From contig RQSC01000125.1 in NCBI GenBank assembly GCA_013416795.1, forward strand, positions 15,926-37,732: DNA of 21,807 nt. Reading direction: 5' to 3'. Of this stretch, positions 9,326 to 18,148 are shown one piece after another; position 1 is the first letter of the stretch, and each line of letters starts with the position of its first letter. Below the pieces are notes generated by a model. The model made no database searches. It saw nothing but the letters and a program-made list of their open reading frames with translations, and had not been told where the DNA came from. The DNA comes from Prasinococcaceae sp. CCMP 1430. Its lineage: Eukaryota; Prasinodermophyta; Palmophyllophyceae; Prasinococcales; Prasinococcaceae. The translations under genes and the position numbers were made by a program.

Positions 9326-9936
9326 TCACTCACGCGCGCGCGCACGCTCACACACACACACACACGCGCGCGCATGCGCTCGCGCACTAACGCACACGCG
9401 CCAAAACACACGCACGCGCGCGCGCACGCGTGCACACACACGCACAGGCGCGCGCGCGCGCCGCGGGGAGGGAGGAGGTGGGCCTCGGCGAGGCCAGCCT
9501 GCCGTTCGCCGACATCCGGAGGATGTCGCCCGAGGAGTTCGTGGAGGTGCGTGCGTGCGTGTGTGCGCGCGCCCGTGTGTGGGCGTGTGCCCTCGCGTGC
9601 GCGCGCGCGCGCGCGCGCGCGCGTGTGCTTGCGCGCGTGTGTGAGGTCGCCGGCAATGCTGACATCGCGCGGGCGCACTACACGCACTCACGCGCACACA
9701 CAGCTGCTCCACTCCGGCGTGGGTGCGGCCGGCGTGGTGGCGGGCTCCAACTACCGCTTCGGCTACCGCGCCGCCGGTGGCGCCGACGAGCTGCGCGAGC
9801 TCGCCGAGGCGCGCGGGATGGCCGTGGAGATCGTGGACCTCGTCGGCGACGACGAAGGGGGGGGAGGCGGCGACGAGGGTGCGCGAGCGCGCGAGCGCGC
9901 AAACACACACACACACACACACACAGAGAGACACAG

Positions 9937-9993
<57 letters not shown>

Positions 9994-10449
9994 ACGCGCG
10001 ATGCGCGATGCGCGACGCGCGACGCGCGCGAGGGGTTGTGTCGATGCTTACGTGTGTACACGCGCGCGCACACACACACACACACACGCACACACACCGC
10101 AGGCGCCGACGTGTCGTCGACGCGCGTGCGCTCCGCGCTCGCCCACGGCGACCCGGGCCTCGCCGCGCGCCTGCTGGGCCGCCCCCACCGCGTGCTGCTC
10201 GCCTCCGACGGCGCCACGCCGCTCAACGCGCTGCCCGCGCCCGGTGAGTACGAAGGCAAGGTCGTCGGCTCGGTGACGGCCTCCCTCGCCTCTGGGGCGG
10301 ACGAGCTGCTCGCCGGGGCGGGCGAGCCGCCGGCGGAGGTCGACGCGGTGGTGAGCGTGGGCGAGGACGGCCTCGTGCGCGTGCCGCCGGCGGCGGCGGA
10401 CGCCGTGGGGGGCTGCGTGGCGGTGGAGTTCCTAAGGCCGGCGTTCTAA
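9092..10449 (+). CDS. RIBF: FAD synthetase (FMN adenylyltransferase, RibF type), N-terminus missing
   Basis: The product would convert FMN and ATP to FAD, in plants a plastid function. Supported exons are 9092-9225, 9448-9546, 9704-9878 and 10103-10449 (TAA), all GT-AG with compatible phases. Together they read YMMSFSGMADELGW, IRRMSPEEFVE, GVVAGSNYRFGYRAAGG, VSSTRVRSALAHGD and LLGRPHRV, matching the order seen in plant RibF1/RibF2. No C-terminal riboflavin kinase domain follows, as in plants. The first domain, with the GxFDxxHxGH nucleotide-binding motif, should lie just upstream of exon 9092 and is not recognisable in the preceding 860 bases. Either a distant exon was missed or sequence was lost in the repeat-rich spacer. 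The 3' splice site of the second exon has alternatives (for example after 9477). Confidence 0.85.
9288..9330. repeat. (CA)n-(CTCA)n tract in FAD synthetase intron
   Basis: A long CA run passes into a few CTCA units within the first supported intron. CA and CG runs recur through the rest of this intron. Confidence 0.85.
9903..10097. repeat. (CA)n, (GT)n, (CA)n blocks in one intron
   Basis: The last intron of the FAD synthetase carries CA at 9903-9925, a roughly 50-base GT run at 9940-9992, GCGATGC/GCGACGC repeats, then CA at 10069-10097 close to the 3' splice site. Adjacent CA and GU tracts in the pre-mRNA are complementary and could fold into a stem. Confidence 0.9.
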
Positions 10450-10617
10450 TACTGCGTGTGCCGCGCGAGCGCGCGAGAGCGCGCGTGCGCGTGTGTGCGT
10501 GTGTATGGGCGCGTGTGTGTGTGTGTATGTGTGTGTGTGCATAGGCAAGCGCGTGTGTGCCTCTTCGTGCGTGCGTGCGCGCGGTGCTTACGTTCGCGCG
10601 CGCTCGCGCGCGCGCTG

Positions 10618-11057
10618 CTAGCCGAACGTGTTGTCCGCGCCGCAGTGCTCGTCGAGCCAGCTCTGCACGAAGCGGACGGCGCACGCGTCATGCGCGTGCA
10701 TAGCCGCGAGCTCCGCCTCGTCGAGCTTAGCCTCCGCGCCGGGCCGGGTGTCCGTGAGCTCCCCGCGCGCCTCGTGCAGCGTCACCGGCTTGCCCGCTGC
10801 GGCCGCCGCGACGCGCGCCTGCCGCACCGCGCGCGCCTGCGTCAGCGCGCGTGCCACCGCGCGGACGCGCACACATGTTCACCGGCGGGCGCCCATATGC
10901 ACGCGCGCAAACGCGTGCACACACACGCGGGCGCATCAGCCCACACACGCATGCGCGCACACGCGCAGGCGCATGCGCTCAACACGCGCGCGAACGCTTG
11001 CATGCGCGCTCTCCCTCCATCCCTCCTCCACGCACACACACACACGCACACACACAC

Positions 11058-11099
<42 letters not shown>

Positions 11100-11283
11100 C
11101 GTCGATGGCGTCCCCTCCGAGCCGCGCGTCGATGACGAGCCCGCCGACGTCTCGTGGCGCGAGCGCCGCGGCCGCCGCCAAGCCTGCGGCGCGCGCGCCC
11201 GACGCGGTCAACGCGCCCTCCAGCGGCGCGGCGAGCCACAGGTAGTCGTCGGTGGTCGCCGCGCGGTGGTGCGCGCAAGCATG
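10618..11283 (-). CDS. Unrecognised protein, last two exons
   Basis: Two minus-strand exons are supported: one ending at 11098 with GAG before GTGTGT, and a last exon 10836-10618 after a CAG, ending in TAG. They join in phase 0. The encoded piece includes TTDDYLWLAAPLEGALTASG, DVGGLVIDARLGGDAIDE and the C-terminal part AHDACAVRFVQSWLDEHC. It is soluble-looking, Ala-rich and partly helical. I do not recognise the family. The 5' limit given is only the first usable AG upstream. Further upstream on the same strand lies a hydrophobic GC3-rich frame (about 11400-11500, LLPAAVFLAALPPY) and a possible ATG exon at 11715-11653, but the phases do not join cleanly, so these are not included. It converges on the FAD synthetase, with 168 bases between the stops. 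Confidence 0.5.
11033..11097. repeat. (CA)n tract in intron of unrecognised gene
   Basis: A CA run with occasional CGCA starts immediately after the 5' splice site at 11097 (GT-rich in the sense of the gene). Confidence 0.9.
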
Positions 11284-11861
11284 CGAGCGCTCGTGTGTGT
11301 GCACTCGTGCGTCTACGTCTGCGCCTGTGTGAGCTCGTATGCGCGCTCGTGTGTGCGAGCGCGTGCGTCTGTGTGTACGTGTCCCGCAGCAGACGGCAGC
11401 GAGCGCCGCCAGGCGGCTGTACGGCGGCAGGGCCGCCAGGAAGACCGCCGCCGGCAGCAGCGGCGCGGCCGAGCGCGCCGCCAGGCAGAAGAACAAGGAG
11501 AAGGGGGGAAAAAGGCGCGCGCTTGCGCGGGCGCGCGCGCACGCGCTTGTGTGCGCACGAGAGAGAGAGAGCCTCTGCGCGCGTGCACGTGTGCGCGCGT
11601 GCTCACGTGCGTGTGTGTGCCAGCGCGTGCGCACACGCACACGCACACGCACCCAGCGTGGGACAGTCGTAGTCGCAATCAACAGTGATTCAATCCAAAT
11701 ACATGTACGGTACATACAACGTACAGCAGGAGGGCAGCATGCCGACCTGGCGGTCAGCACCCTCAGCCGGCGCTTGCGCTCGCTCGCTAGGCGCCGCGGC
11801 GCGGGGCTGCCACCCGGCGCCGCGGCGCTGCGATGGGGCGGTCGCCCCGCCCTTGCACGCA

Positions 11862-14800
11862 TCAGACGGAGCGGATGAGGACGGCGGGTCCGTCGGTGTC
11901 CCCCGTGCTCGGGGCGTTGCTCGGAGCAGAACGACCGGGCGCGCAGGTCGTGCCTGTCGCAGGGCAGTCGGCGCGGGCTCCTGCAGCAGAGCCCCGGTCG
12001 GACACCGGCAGCCCACGCATCGCGCCCCAAGACGGCCCGACCTTCGCCTTGGTAGCCATGCGGGGGGCGTTAGCGAGCCCGAGCCTGGATGGTGCGCAGA
12101 TCATCGCGCTCGCGAGGGCCTGCGCCACCCGCGCGGCGTCTGCCTCGGCGCACTCGGCGACCAGCTCGTCGTGGATGCACAGCACGAGCACCGCCCCAAG
12201 TTGCTGCAGCTCTGCCTGCACGTCCACGATGGCCACCTTGACGACGTCAGACAGCGAGCCCTGCACGATCGCCGAGGCAAGCTGACGGACTCGCTCGCCA
12301 CGGCTCCCCACCTTCGCCGGGAGCGTCCGCTGCCGGCCACTGACTGTCGACACAAACCCCTTCTGCTCGGCGTGGTGGGAGGTCGACACGAGCCACTTGA
12401 GAGACGTCCCGAAGATGTTGTCGAACGACTGGTCGAACGCCGGCCCGGAACCTGAGGCCGTGCCCAGCGAGTACAGGCGGGAGTACACCAGGCGCTTCGC
12501 CTCGGCGCGGGCGCACCCGGCGCTGTCCGCCAATTGCTGGAAGATGTCGCAGCCACTCGCGAGAAGGTCACACAGCGCGGCGTCGTTTGCCATAGCAGCC
12601 AGTACGCGAAGCTCCGCCTCGCTGTAGTCGACGCTGACGAGCACGTTGCCAGGCGAGCGCGCGACGAAGCACGCGCGCGCGCTCGGATGGCTCGTCGAGC
12701 GCGCGGAGTGCTGCCTTTGCACGCACTGCAAGTTGGGGCCCTCGCTCACAAGGCGGCCGGTGGCAGCGGCGCACTGCAGCCAGCTGGTGTGAACGCGTTC
12801 GACCATTGCGAGTGCTGCGCTGCTGTCGGAGGGCAGCGCGCTGAGGCGCACCGAGCTTGCGGCGCACGTCAGGTACGAGTCCAAGTTGCCGATGAGCCGC
12901 TGGAGCTGCCGCGCCTCCAGCACCAGATCGACAACGCCCTCGGTACACGCCATCTCCTCGAGAACCTCGGAACGCGTCGAGATGCGACCCGAACGCAGCT
13001 TCGGCGCCCCATCGGGTGGTCTCAAGCGCAGGGGCCTGCCACCGAAGAGCGCGTCAGAGAGGTGCTCGGGTGATTCCCATCGCACCTTCTCGCCATTGAA
13101 TGCGCGCGACAGACTCGCCTCCACTCCGCTGAGGCACTTTCTCGCAGCGGCCCGGCACTTGTCCGCTGCACGCCCATTGAAGCCAATGCCCTCCTCTTCC
13201 ATCGACGCCAGCGCGCGAATCAGCGGCATCTCCATGCGGGCGTACGCGGATGCGACGCCGTCGTTGCAGGCGAAGGCGCGCCGCTGGTGCTCGGCGAGCG
13301 CCAGTGCGAGCGCCGCGCGCTCGCACGCGTCGCGCGGCCCGCTCCCCCGCTCGCCAAAGAGTTCGCAGCCGGCTGTGGCCACTGCGACTGCGAGCCCCTG
13401 GTGGCCATCACGTCCACGCCCGTATTCTTCGAGGACCTCCGCGAGTGCCATGGACGTCTCATGTCTCTGGCCGCCCGCGAGCAGACACTCTGCGATGAGG
13501 GTGTCCCGCCAGCCAACGAGACGAGATGCGAGTGCGAGCGGCCGCCCGCACACGCCGAACTCAATGGCGACGAGCTGCCTGCGCAAGTCCCAGCAGGCAC
13601 AGCGCACGCCCGCCATCGCAGTGATGTGGTCATGCGAGGCCCCCGCGAGTCGGCGCAGCCCATCGCAGACCACCTCCCATCGCTCGCGGACGACGCCAGC
13701 TGTCACACCGGACTCAGCATCGAGGCGAAGGCCGATGTACACCTTCAGCACGTCCGCAAACGCTTCGTCGGCCTGCGTTGTCACGCCAGGCGTCGTTCCG
13801 CCTCCCGTTGGGCGCACGAGCGCGATAGCGACCCCTGCAAGCACGCTTCGCGGCGCGCCCTGGCGGCGGTCGGCGGTGCGAGATTCGACGATGTGGGCTT
13901 CGAATCCGAATTCGTTCGACGCTGCCCACAGGCGCGCGAATCCGTCCAGGCCGTCTGGCTCAAAAGCCTCCACGTCGCAACACAGCACGTGGCGTGCTGC
14001 GTTGGCGCAGATCCGCGCGTGCTCGATGTGGGCTGCCTGTCGGCACGAATAGCTCTCCCACAGCTTCCCTGCTGCCCGCACGATGCGGGTCGCGAGGGCC
14101 TTGAGCGCACGCGTCTTCTGGGGGGGAGCGCGCCCGGAGATCGCAGCGTACACGCGATCACCCCCGGCCCTCGCTACCCGCTCGATAGAGGTCAACCCCG
14201 CTTTGTGGAGGAGGCGCGCGCGGCCCGACTTGACGCCAGGGATCTCGCACAACGCTCGTACCTCCTCATTGCCACCGGCGCTCACACGCGGCGCAAGCTT
14301 CGTGAGCATCGCCGCGAGACTGTCCAGGGCGATCGACCTGACCCGCATCTGTCGGCATTCTCTGGGGTCCGCCGCCAGCGCCTCGAACACGCCTCCGAGT
14401 GACGTCACACGCATGCCTGCGCTCTCCCTGAGGGCTTCTAGGTCCGGGAGAATGATGTCTGGAAACATTTTGCGCATGTCTGCCGTCACCTCCTGGACTT
14501 CGACGCCCTCGGCGAGGCGAGCGAGCGCGAGCGCAAAGTAAAGCTTGACGGCGGCCCGGGCCGGGCCGCTCGGAATGTCCGTGCTCGCGGGGACGGCGCC
14601 CTTGCCACGCCGAGCTTGGAAGAAGAAGCCCTCGTCGACGCCGAGCGCAATCGCAAGCGCCTTCTCGTGTTTCGAGAAGGACGAGTCCCACGCCTGATAC
14701 ATACAGTTCCACTGCGTACTCTCCCACCGCACAGCGCAATCCCACGCGATGCCCTCAGGGACCGCCATCCAGCAGAGTGCGACCGGTGTGTCAAGCAACT

Positions 14801-17693
14801 TCAGCTCGACAACTTTTTGGGCGTCCGCTATGGCAGCCAGTATCTGTTCGGGAGACATCGTCGGAGCCCGCGTCATCGCGGACCCTCGCGAACACGCGAC
14901 CCAGCGCATCGCGGACTTGTCAAACGCCAGCAGGCGCTGGCGCTCGCACCATCGCAGTGCCTCCACAGCGGTATCAGAGGCCACCGACCCTTTGCTTGTC
15001 CCACCACCGGTCGCAGCGAGCAGCGTGCACGCCAAGAAAGCCTCAACATCGCTCGCTGTCGCGACCCAGCCACCAACGACAGCCTCAAGCACAGCTTGGC
15101 GCATTGCTCGGTTTCCGCCTAGAACGGCCTTCGCATTGCGCTTCGACGGACAGGCTAAGGGCTCCGACGCATGCTGCCTCCGCCCGTCCCGCGCCTCGCG
15201 CGCACCTGGCTGTCGCACGCCATCATCAGCGGGCGGCGCAAAGCAGCTTCGGATCGCATCGCCGCCGACGGCGGTGGCCGAGACCTCGCCCTGCGAGCGA
15301 GCGCCGTCCAGAAGCTGCTTGGCGCTCGTGCGTGCGGATGACGGTACAACAACGAAGGCCTCGCCAATCGTGTCAAAGCCGGCACGTCCAGCTCGGCCGC
15401 ACATCTGCCTGATGGTAGTCGGGTCGTGCAGATCACGCCCAGCTTTCAACCCCATGATGAGCACCCGACGCGCTGGGAGGTTGACTCCGGCTGCGAGCGT
15501 GGTGGTCGCACACAGAACTCGAATGCCGCCCTGGCGGTAGCCACCCTCGACAACCTTGCGCTCGTCATTCGTGAGAGCTGAGTTGTGCCAGCCCACACCA
15601 GCCTGAATGCATTCTTGCAAGATGTCATCCGCGGTTCCCTGCCTGCCTTGCCCCTGCTGACCGCGCGTGCCACCAGCCTTCGGCAGGGCGCTGCGATCGG
15701 CGACCTGCAGCTCCTCAAGTGCAGCGTTGCGCGCCTTGTTCGCTTTGTCATCGGAAGGCACTAGCACAGACGGGTCGACCCGTCGAAGGAGCTCTACCAT
15801 CCCCTTCGCGAGCTGCCAGCACTTCGCCTTCGTCGGGCAGAAGAGCAGCGCGGCCCCGCCGCCGGAGAGGGTTTCTTGCACGAGCGCCACCGCGGCCGTC
15901 ACTTCAGCATCAGCAGCGAGCATGTCTGGACTGCTGCAGCAGTCAATCTGGCGCACAGAACGGTCATCCACCGGGTCAATGATGTCCACGAATCCCGCCT
16001 TGCTCGTGTGTGCGCCCGATGCCTGCTTGAACGCACTCGCAGCACTCGAAGCGCCGGTAGCAGGCCTTATGCTCAGCGACTGCGTGTAGACGCATATCCA
16101 CTCTGAAAGGGGCACTGGTCTATCCGAGTCCGTGGCACGAAATGCCGCGCCCCCGAGCCATCGATGGACTGCACCCGCGCCAGGGAGCGTTGCGCTCATG
16201 CCGACGAGCAGGATATCGGGCGTTTGGCCGTGCTGCTGCTGCTGTCGCCGCCGTGCGCGGTCGAGATCTTTCTTGGTGTCGGTCGAAGCGGCATCAGCTC
16301 CAGCGGTGCCCTCGAGCACAGCTTCTCGGCCGTTGCCGTAGCCTTTCGTTCCTGGCCTTCTTCCGCCGCCGATGTACAGCAGCTTGGCCATGAGCAGCTC
16401 GCATAGGTGGCCCCTGCTTGGATCGGCGACCATGTGCAGCTCATCCACGACGACGATGCAAAACGTATCGAGCAAAGTTTTCTCCAGCACGAGCTCGTTG
16501 ACGAGACCGTTGGCCTTCTCGATGGTCGCAACACACACGGCAGTGCCGCGTTCTGGAGGGCCATGGCCGATTGCACCGTGGTACGCCTTGACGCCGCGTC
16601 CGGTGCCACGAAAGAGGCGCTCGTACTCCTCGACCTTTTCATTCACGAGGCTCACGAAAGGCACGACTACGAGCGCTGCGCGATTCGTCGCAGACACAGC
16701 GCGAAGCAAGATCATGTCGGCCACGATCGACTTTCCTCCGCTGGTTGGCGCCGAGTAGACGAGGTTGCCTCCGGTGCGCGCTTGCTGCTCGAGGCACGAC
16801 GCCTGCCAGCGGTGCAGCCGCGGAGAGCCGCCGAGCTTCTTCTCGAAGTACCGGTGCGCGAAGCGTGGCAGGCCCCACCTGGGGTGGCGTGGGTCGAGCT
16901 GTGTGTCATCGTGCCAGTCGAAGCTATTCGTCGTCGCCTGCGAAGAGTGCTGCGCCTGGAAGCCAACGCCGTCCTCTGACGCCAGCGACACTCGAGAGGG
17001 CAGATTCTCCGCGCGCAGAGACTGCACCACGGCGTCGGCCGCCGCATTCGCCACAGCTGCCACGCTCGCATCGGCAAAGACCGCAACATCGTCGCCATGG
17101 CTGGGCACCACACTTCCCCGGCGCGATGTGTCATCAGACTGCCGAGCGACAGTCACCGCTCCCAGCTCGCCGAGGGCATCCTCAGCCACGCCCACGATCG
17201 GAACGGGCAGCGCCTGGCCTGTCGACTCACGGGTTCGCCGAGGTCCTCCCGGTCCTGGCAGCTGTACGCCCTGTTGGCACGCCGCCACCTCCTGGATCGT
17301 CTCATGCGACTGCTGCTGCCCGAGCGGTGGCCGACCCGGCCTGTGCTGCGACGGCGGCTCCGACGCCCGTTGATGCAGCCGCTGCGAGCGCGTCTGGTGA
17401 GGCTCGACGACCTCTGGCAGCGCGCCGCTCGCGACGCCGAGCGACGCGAGCAGGCCGGGGCGCGGCTCCGCGGCGCCGACGCGGCCGGGGGCTGGGACGG
17501 GAGGCCGATAACCGGGAGGCCGCGCGCCGGGAGCGGGGCGGCGGTGGCCTGGTGTCGCAGGGCGAGGACGGGGTGGGGGCGGGGAGGCGGGACTGCGGGA
17601 CGCGCGCGCCGTGTGGCGCCGCTGCTGGCATGCACGCGCGCGAACACAACTCGATTCGTTCAACCTTGTTGTGGGGGTACACAAAACCTCCAT
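11862..17693 (-). CDS. POLQ: DNA polymerase theta-type helicase-polymerase
   Basis: A single uninterrupted frame of 1943 residues combines an SF2 Ski2-like helicase with an A-family DNA polymerase. Homologues carry out microhomology-mediated end joining of double-strand breaks. Helicase motifs: APTSGGKS (about residue 318), DELHM (about 415), GMSATLPG, LLFCPTKAK, ATTTLAAGVNLP and QMCGRAGRAG (about 761). Polymerase motifs: LVSEGPNLQ, motif A DYSEAELR (about 1690; usually DYSQIELR), motif B AKRLVYSRLYSLG (usually ending YG), GRQRTLP, and motif C IHDELV (about 1838). A degenerate exonuclease-like region lies between (CCDVEAFEPDG). The roughly 200 N-terminal residues are Pro/Arg/Ala-rich and probably disordered. 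ATG 17693 directly follows an in-frame TAA, so it is the first possible start unless an upstream exon exists. The stop is TGA. No introns are needed, unlike most neighbours. The family call is secure. Confidence 0.95.
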   Translation of the reverse strand: MEVLCTPTTRLNESSCVRARACQQRRHTARASRSPASPPPPRPRPATPGHRRPAPGARPPGYRPPVPAPGRVGAAEPRPGLLASLGVASGALPEVVEPHQTRSQRLHQRASEPPSQHRPGRPPLGQQQSHETIQEVAACQQGVQLPGPGGPRRTRESTGQALPVPIVGVAEDALGELGAVTVARQSDDTSRRGSVVPSHGDDVAVFADASVAAVANAAADAVVQSLRAENLPSRVSLASEDGVGFQAQHSSQATTNSFDWHDDTQLDPRHPRWGLPRFAHRYFEKKLGGSPRLHRWQASCLEQQARTGGNLVYSAPTSGGKSIVADMILLRAVSATNRAALVVVPFVSLVNEKVEEYERLFRGTGRGVKAYHGAIGHGPPERGTAVCVATIEKANGLVNELVLEKTLLDTFCIVVVDELHMVADPSRGHLCELLMAKLLYIGGGRRPGTKGYGNGREAVLEGTAGADAASTDTKKDLDRARRRQQQQHGQTPDILLVGMSATLPGAGAVHRWLGGAAFRATDSDRPVPLSEWICVYTQSLSIRPATGASSAASAFKQASGAHTSKAGFVDIIDPVDDRSVRQIDCCSSPDMLAADAEVTAAVALVQETLSGGGAALLFCPTKAKCWQLAKGMVELLRRVDPSVLVPSDDKANKARNAALEELQVADRSALPKAGGTRGQQGQGRQGTADDILQECIQAGVGWHNSALTNDERKVVEGGYRQGGIRVLCATTTLAAGVNLPARRVLIMGLKAGRDLHDPTTIRQMCGRAGRAGFDTIGEAFVVVPSSARTSAKQLLDGARSQGEVSATAVGGDAIRSCFAPPADDGVRQPGAREARDGRRQHASEPLACPSKRNAKAVLGGNRAMRQAVLEAVVGGWVATASDVEAFLACTLLAATGGGTSKGSVASDTAVEALRWCERQRLLAFDKSAMRWVACSRGSAMTRAPTMSPEQILAAIADAQKVVELKLLDTPVALCWMAVPEGIAWDCAVRWESTQWNCMYQAWDSSFSKHEKALAIALGVDEGFFFQARRGKGAVPASTDIPSGPARAAVKLYFALALARLAEGVEVQEVTADMRKMFPDIILPDLEALRESAGMRVTSLGGVFEALAADPRECRQMRVRSIALDSLAAMLTKLAPRVSAGGNEEVRALCEIPGVKSGRARLLHKAGLTSIERVARAGGDRVYAAISGRAPPQKTRALKALATRIVRAAGKLWESYSCRQAAHIEHARICANAARHVLCCDVEAFEPDGLDGFARLWAASNEFGFEAHIVESRTADRRQGAPRSVLAGVAIALVRPTGGGTTPGVTTQADEAFADVLKVYIGLRLDAESGVTAGVVRERWEVVCDGLRRLAGASHDHITAMAGVRCACWDLRRQLVAIEFGVCGRPLALASRLVGWRDTLIAECLLAGGQRHETSMALAEVLEEYGRGRDGHQGLAVAVATAGCELFGERGSGPRDACERAALALALAEHQRRAFACNDGVASAYARMEMPLIRALASMEEEGIGFNGRAADKCRAAARKCLSGVEASLSRAFNGEKVRWESPEHLSDALFGGRPLRLRPPDGAPKLRSGRISTRSEVLEEMACTEGVVDLVLEARQLQRLIGNLDSYLTCAASSVRLSALPSDSSAALAMVERVHTSWLQCAAATGRLVSEGPNLQCVQRQHSARSTSHPSARACFVARSPGNVLVSVDYSEAELRVLAAMANDAALCDLLASGCDIFQQLADSAGCARAEAKRLVYSRLYSLGTASGSGPAFDQSFDNIFGTSLKWLVSTSHHAEQKGFVSTVSGRQRTLPAKVGSRGERVRQLASAIVQGSLSDVVKVAIVDVQAELQQLGAVLVLCIHDELVAECAEADAARVAQALASAMICAPSRLGLANAPRMATKAKVGPSWGAMRGLPVSDRGSAAGARADCPATGTTCAPGRSAPSNAPSTGDTDGPAVLIRSV

Positions 17694-18148
17694 TTAATTT
17701 AGGGTAAGAGGCCAACCTGCGAGCGCGCATGACGCGCGCAATCAAAACTTTTGTACAGAGAATTGATTCGAAATTGAGGGGGCCGCTGGCGCCAATTCGA
17801 TCGCCGTTCCCCCAGGGCCGCGCGGCCGGCCGAAGCGGCGCACCCGCGGGGCCGGACGAAGGGGCGCGCCGCGCCCGCGCAGGCAGATGCGCTGCGCGAG
17901 ATGGGCGCGGAGGATGTGTTGGTCGTCGTGAGCACGGCAGCGGGTGCGCGGGGCCACTCGACGGGCCGCTCGCGCGGCGCGGGCGGAGGAGCAGGCGGCG
18001 TGGCGCCGTTGGTGAACCAGGGTGCCAGTGCCGAGACGTCAGGCGAGGCGTGAGGGTGTGACAGGGCCCTGTGAGGCAGGTTGTGTGAGGGGGGGGGGGG
18101 CGTTGAGAAGTGCGTGCTCGACTGTCGGACCGAGAGGGTGGAGTGTCG
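17694..18148. promoter_or_regulatory. Divergent intergenic region between polymerase and thioesterase-like gene
   Basis: This spacer should hold both promoters. It has an AT-richer patch at about 17690-17790. A short plus-strand frame with GC3-rich codons reads ADALREMGAEDVLVVVS and ends at TGA 18051; it could be a leftover or unassigned exon, but it has only one Met and no recognised family. A run of eleven or so G (about 18089-18100) is also present. No defined promoter element was seen. Confidence 0.4.

Noticed and set aside
8532-9644. Several frames rich in Thr-His, Cys-Val or Ala-Arg.
   Set aside because: They are translations of CA, GT and CG dinucleotide runs in spacer and introns, not proteins.
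10240-10260. A GTGAGT that looks like a 5' splice site inside the last FAD synthetase exon.
   Set aside because: The reading frame continues through it in the style of the family's C-terminus (NALPAPGEYEG), and no matching 3' site restores it.
11653-11715. A possible first exon (MYRTCIWIESLL) of the unrecognised minus-strand gene.
   Set aside because: The GTGCGTG after it is common in such repeats, and I could not join it in phase to a following exon.
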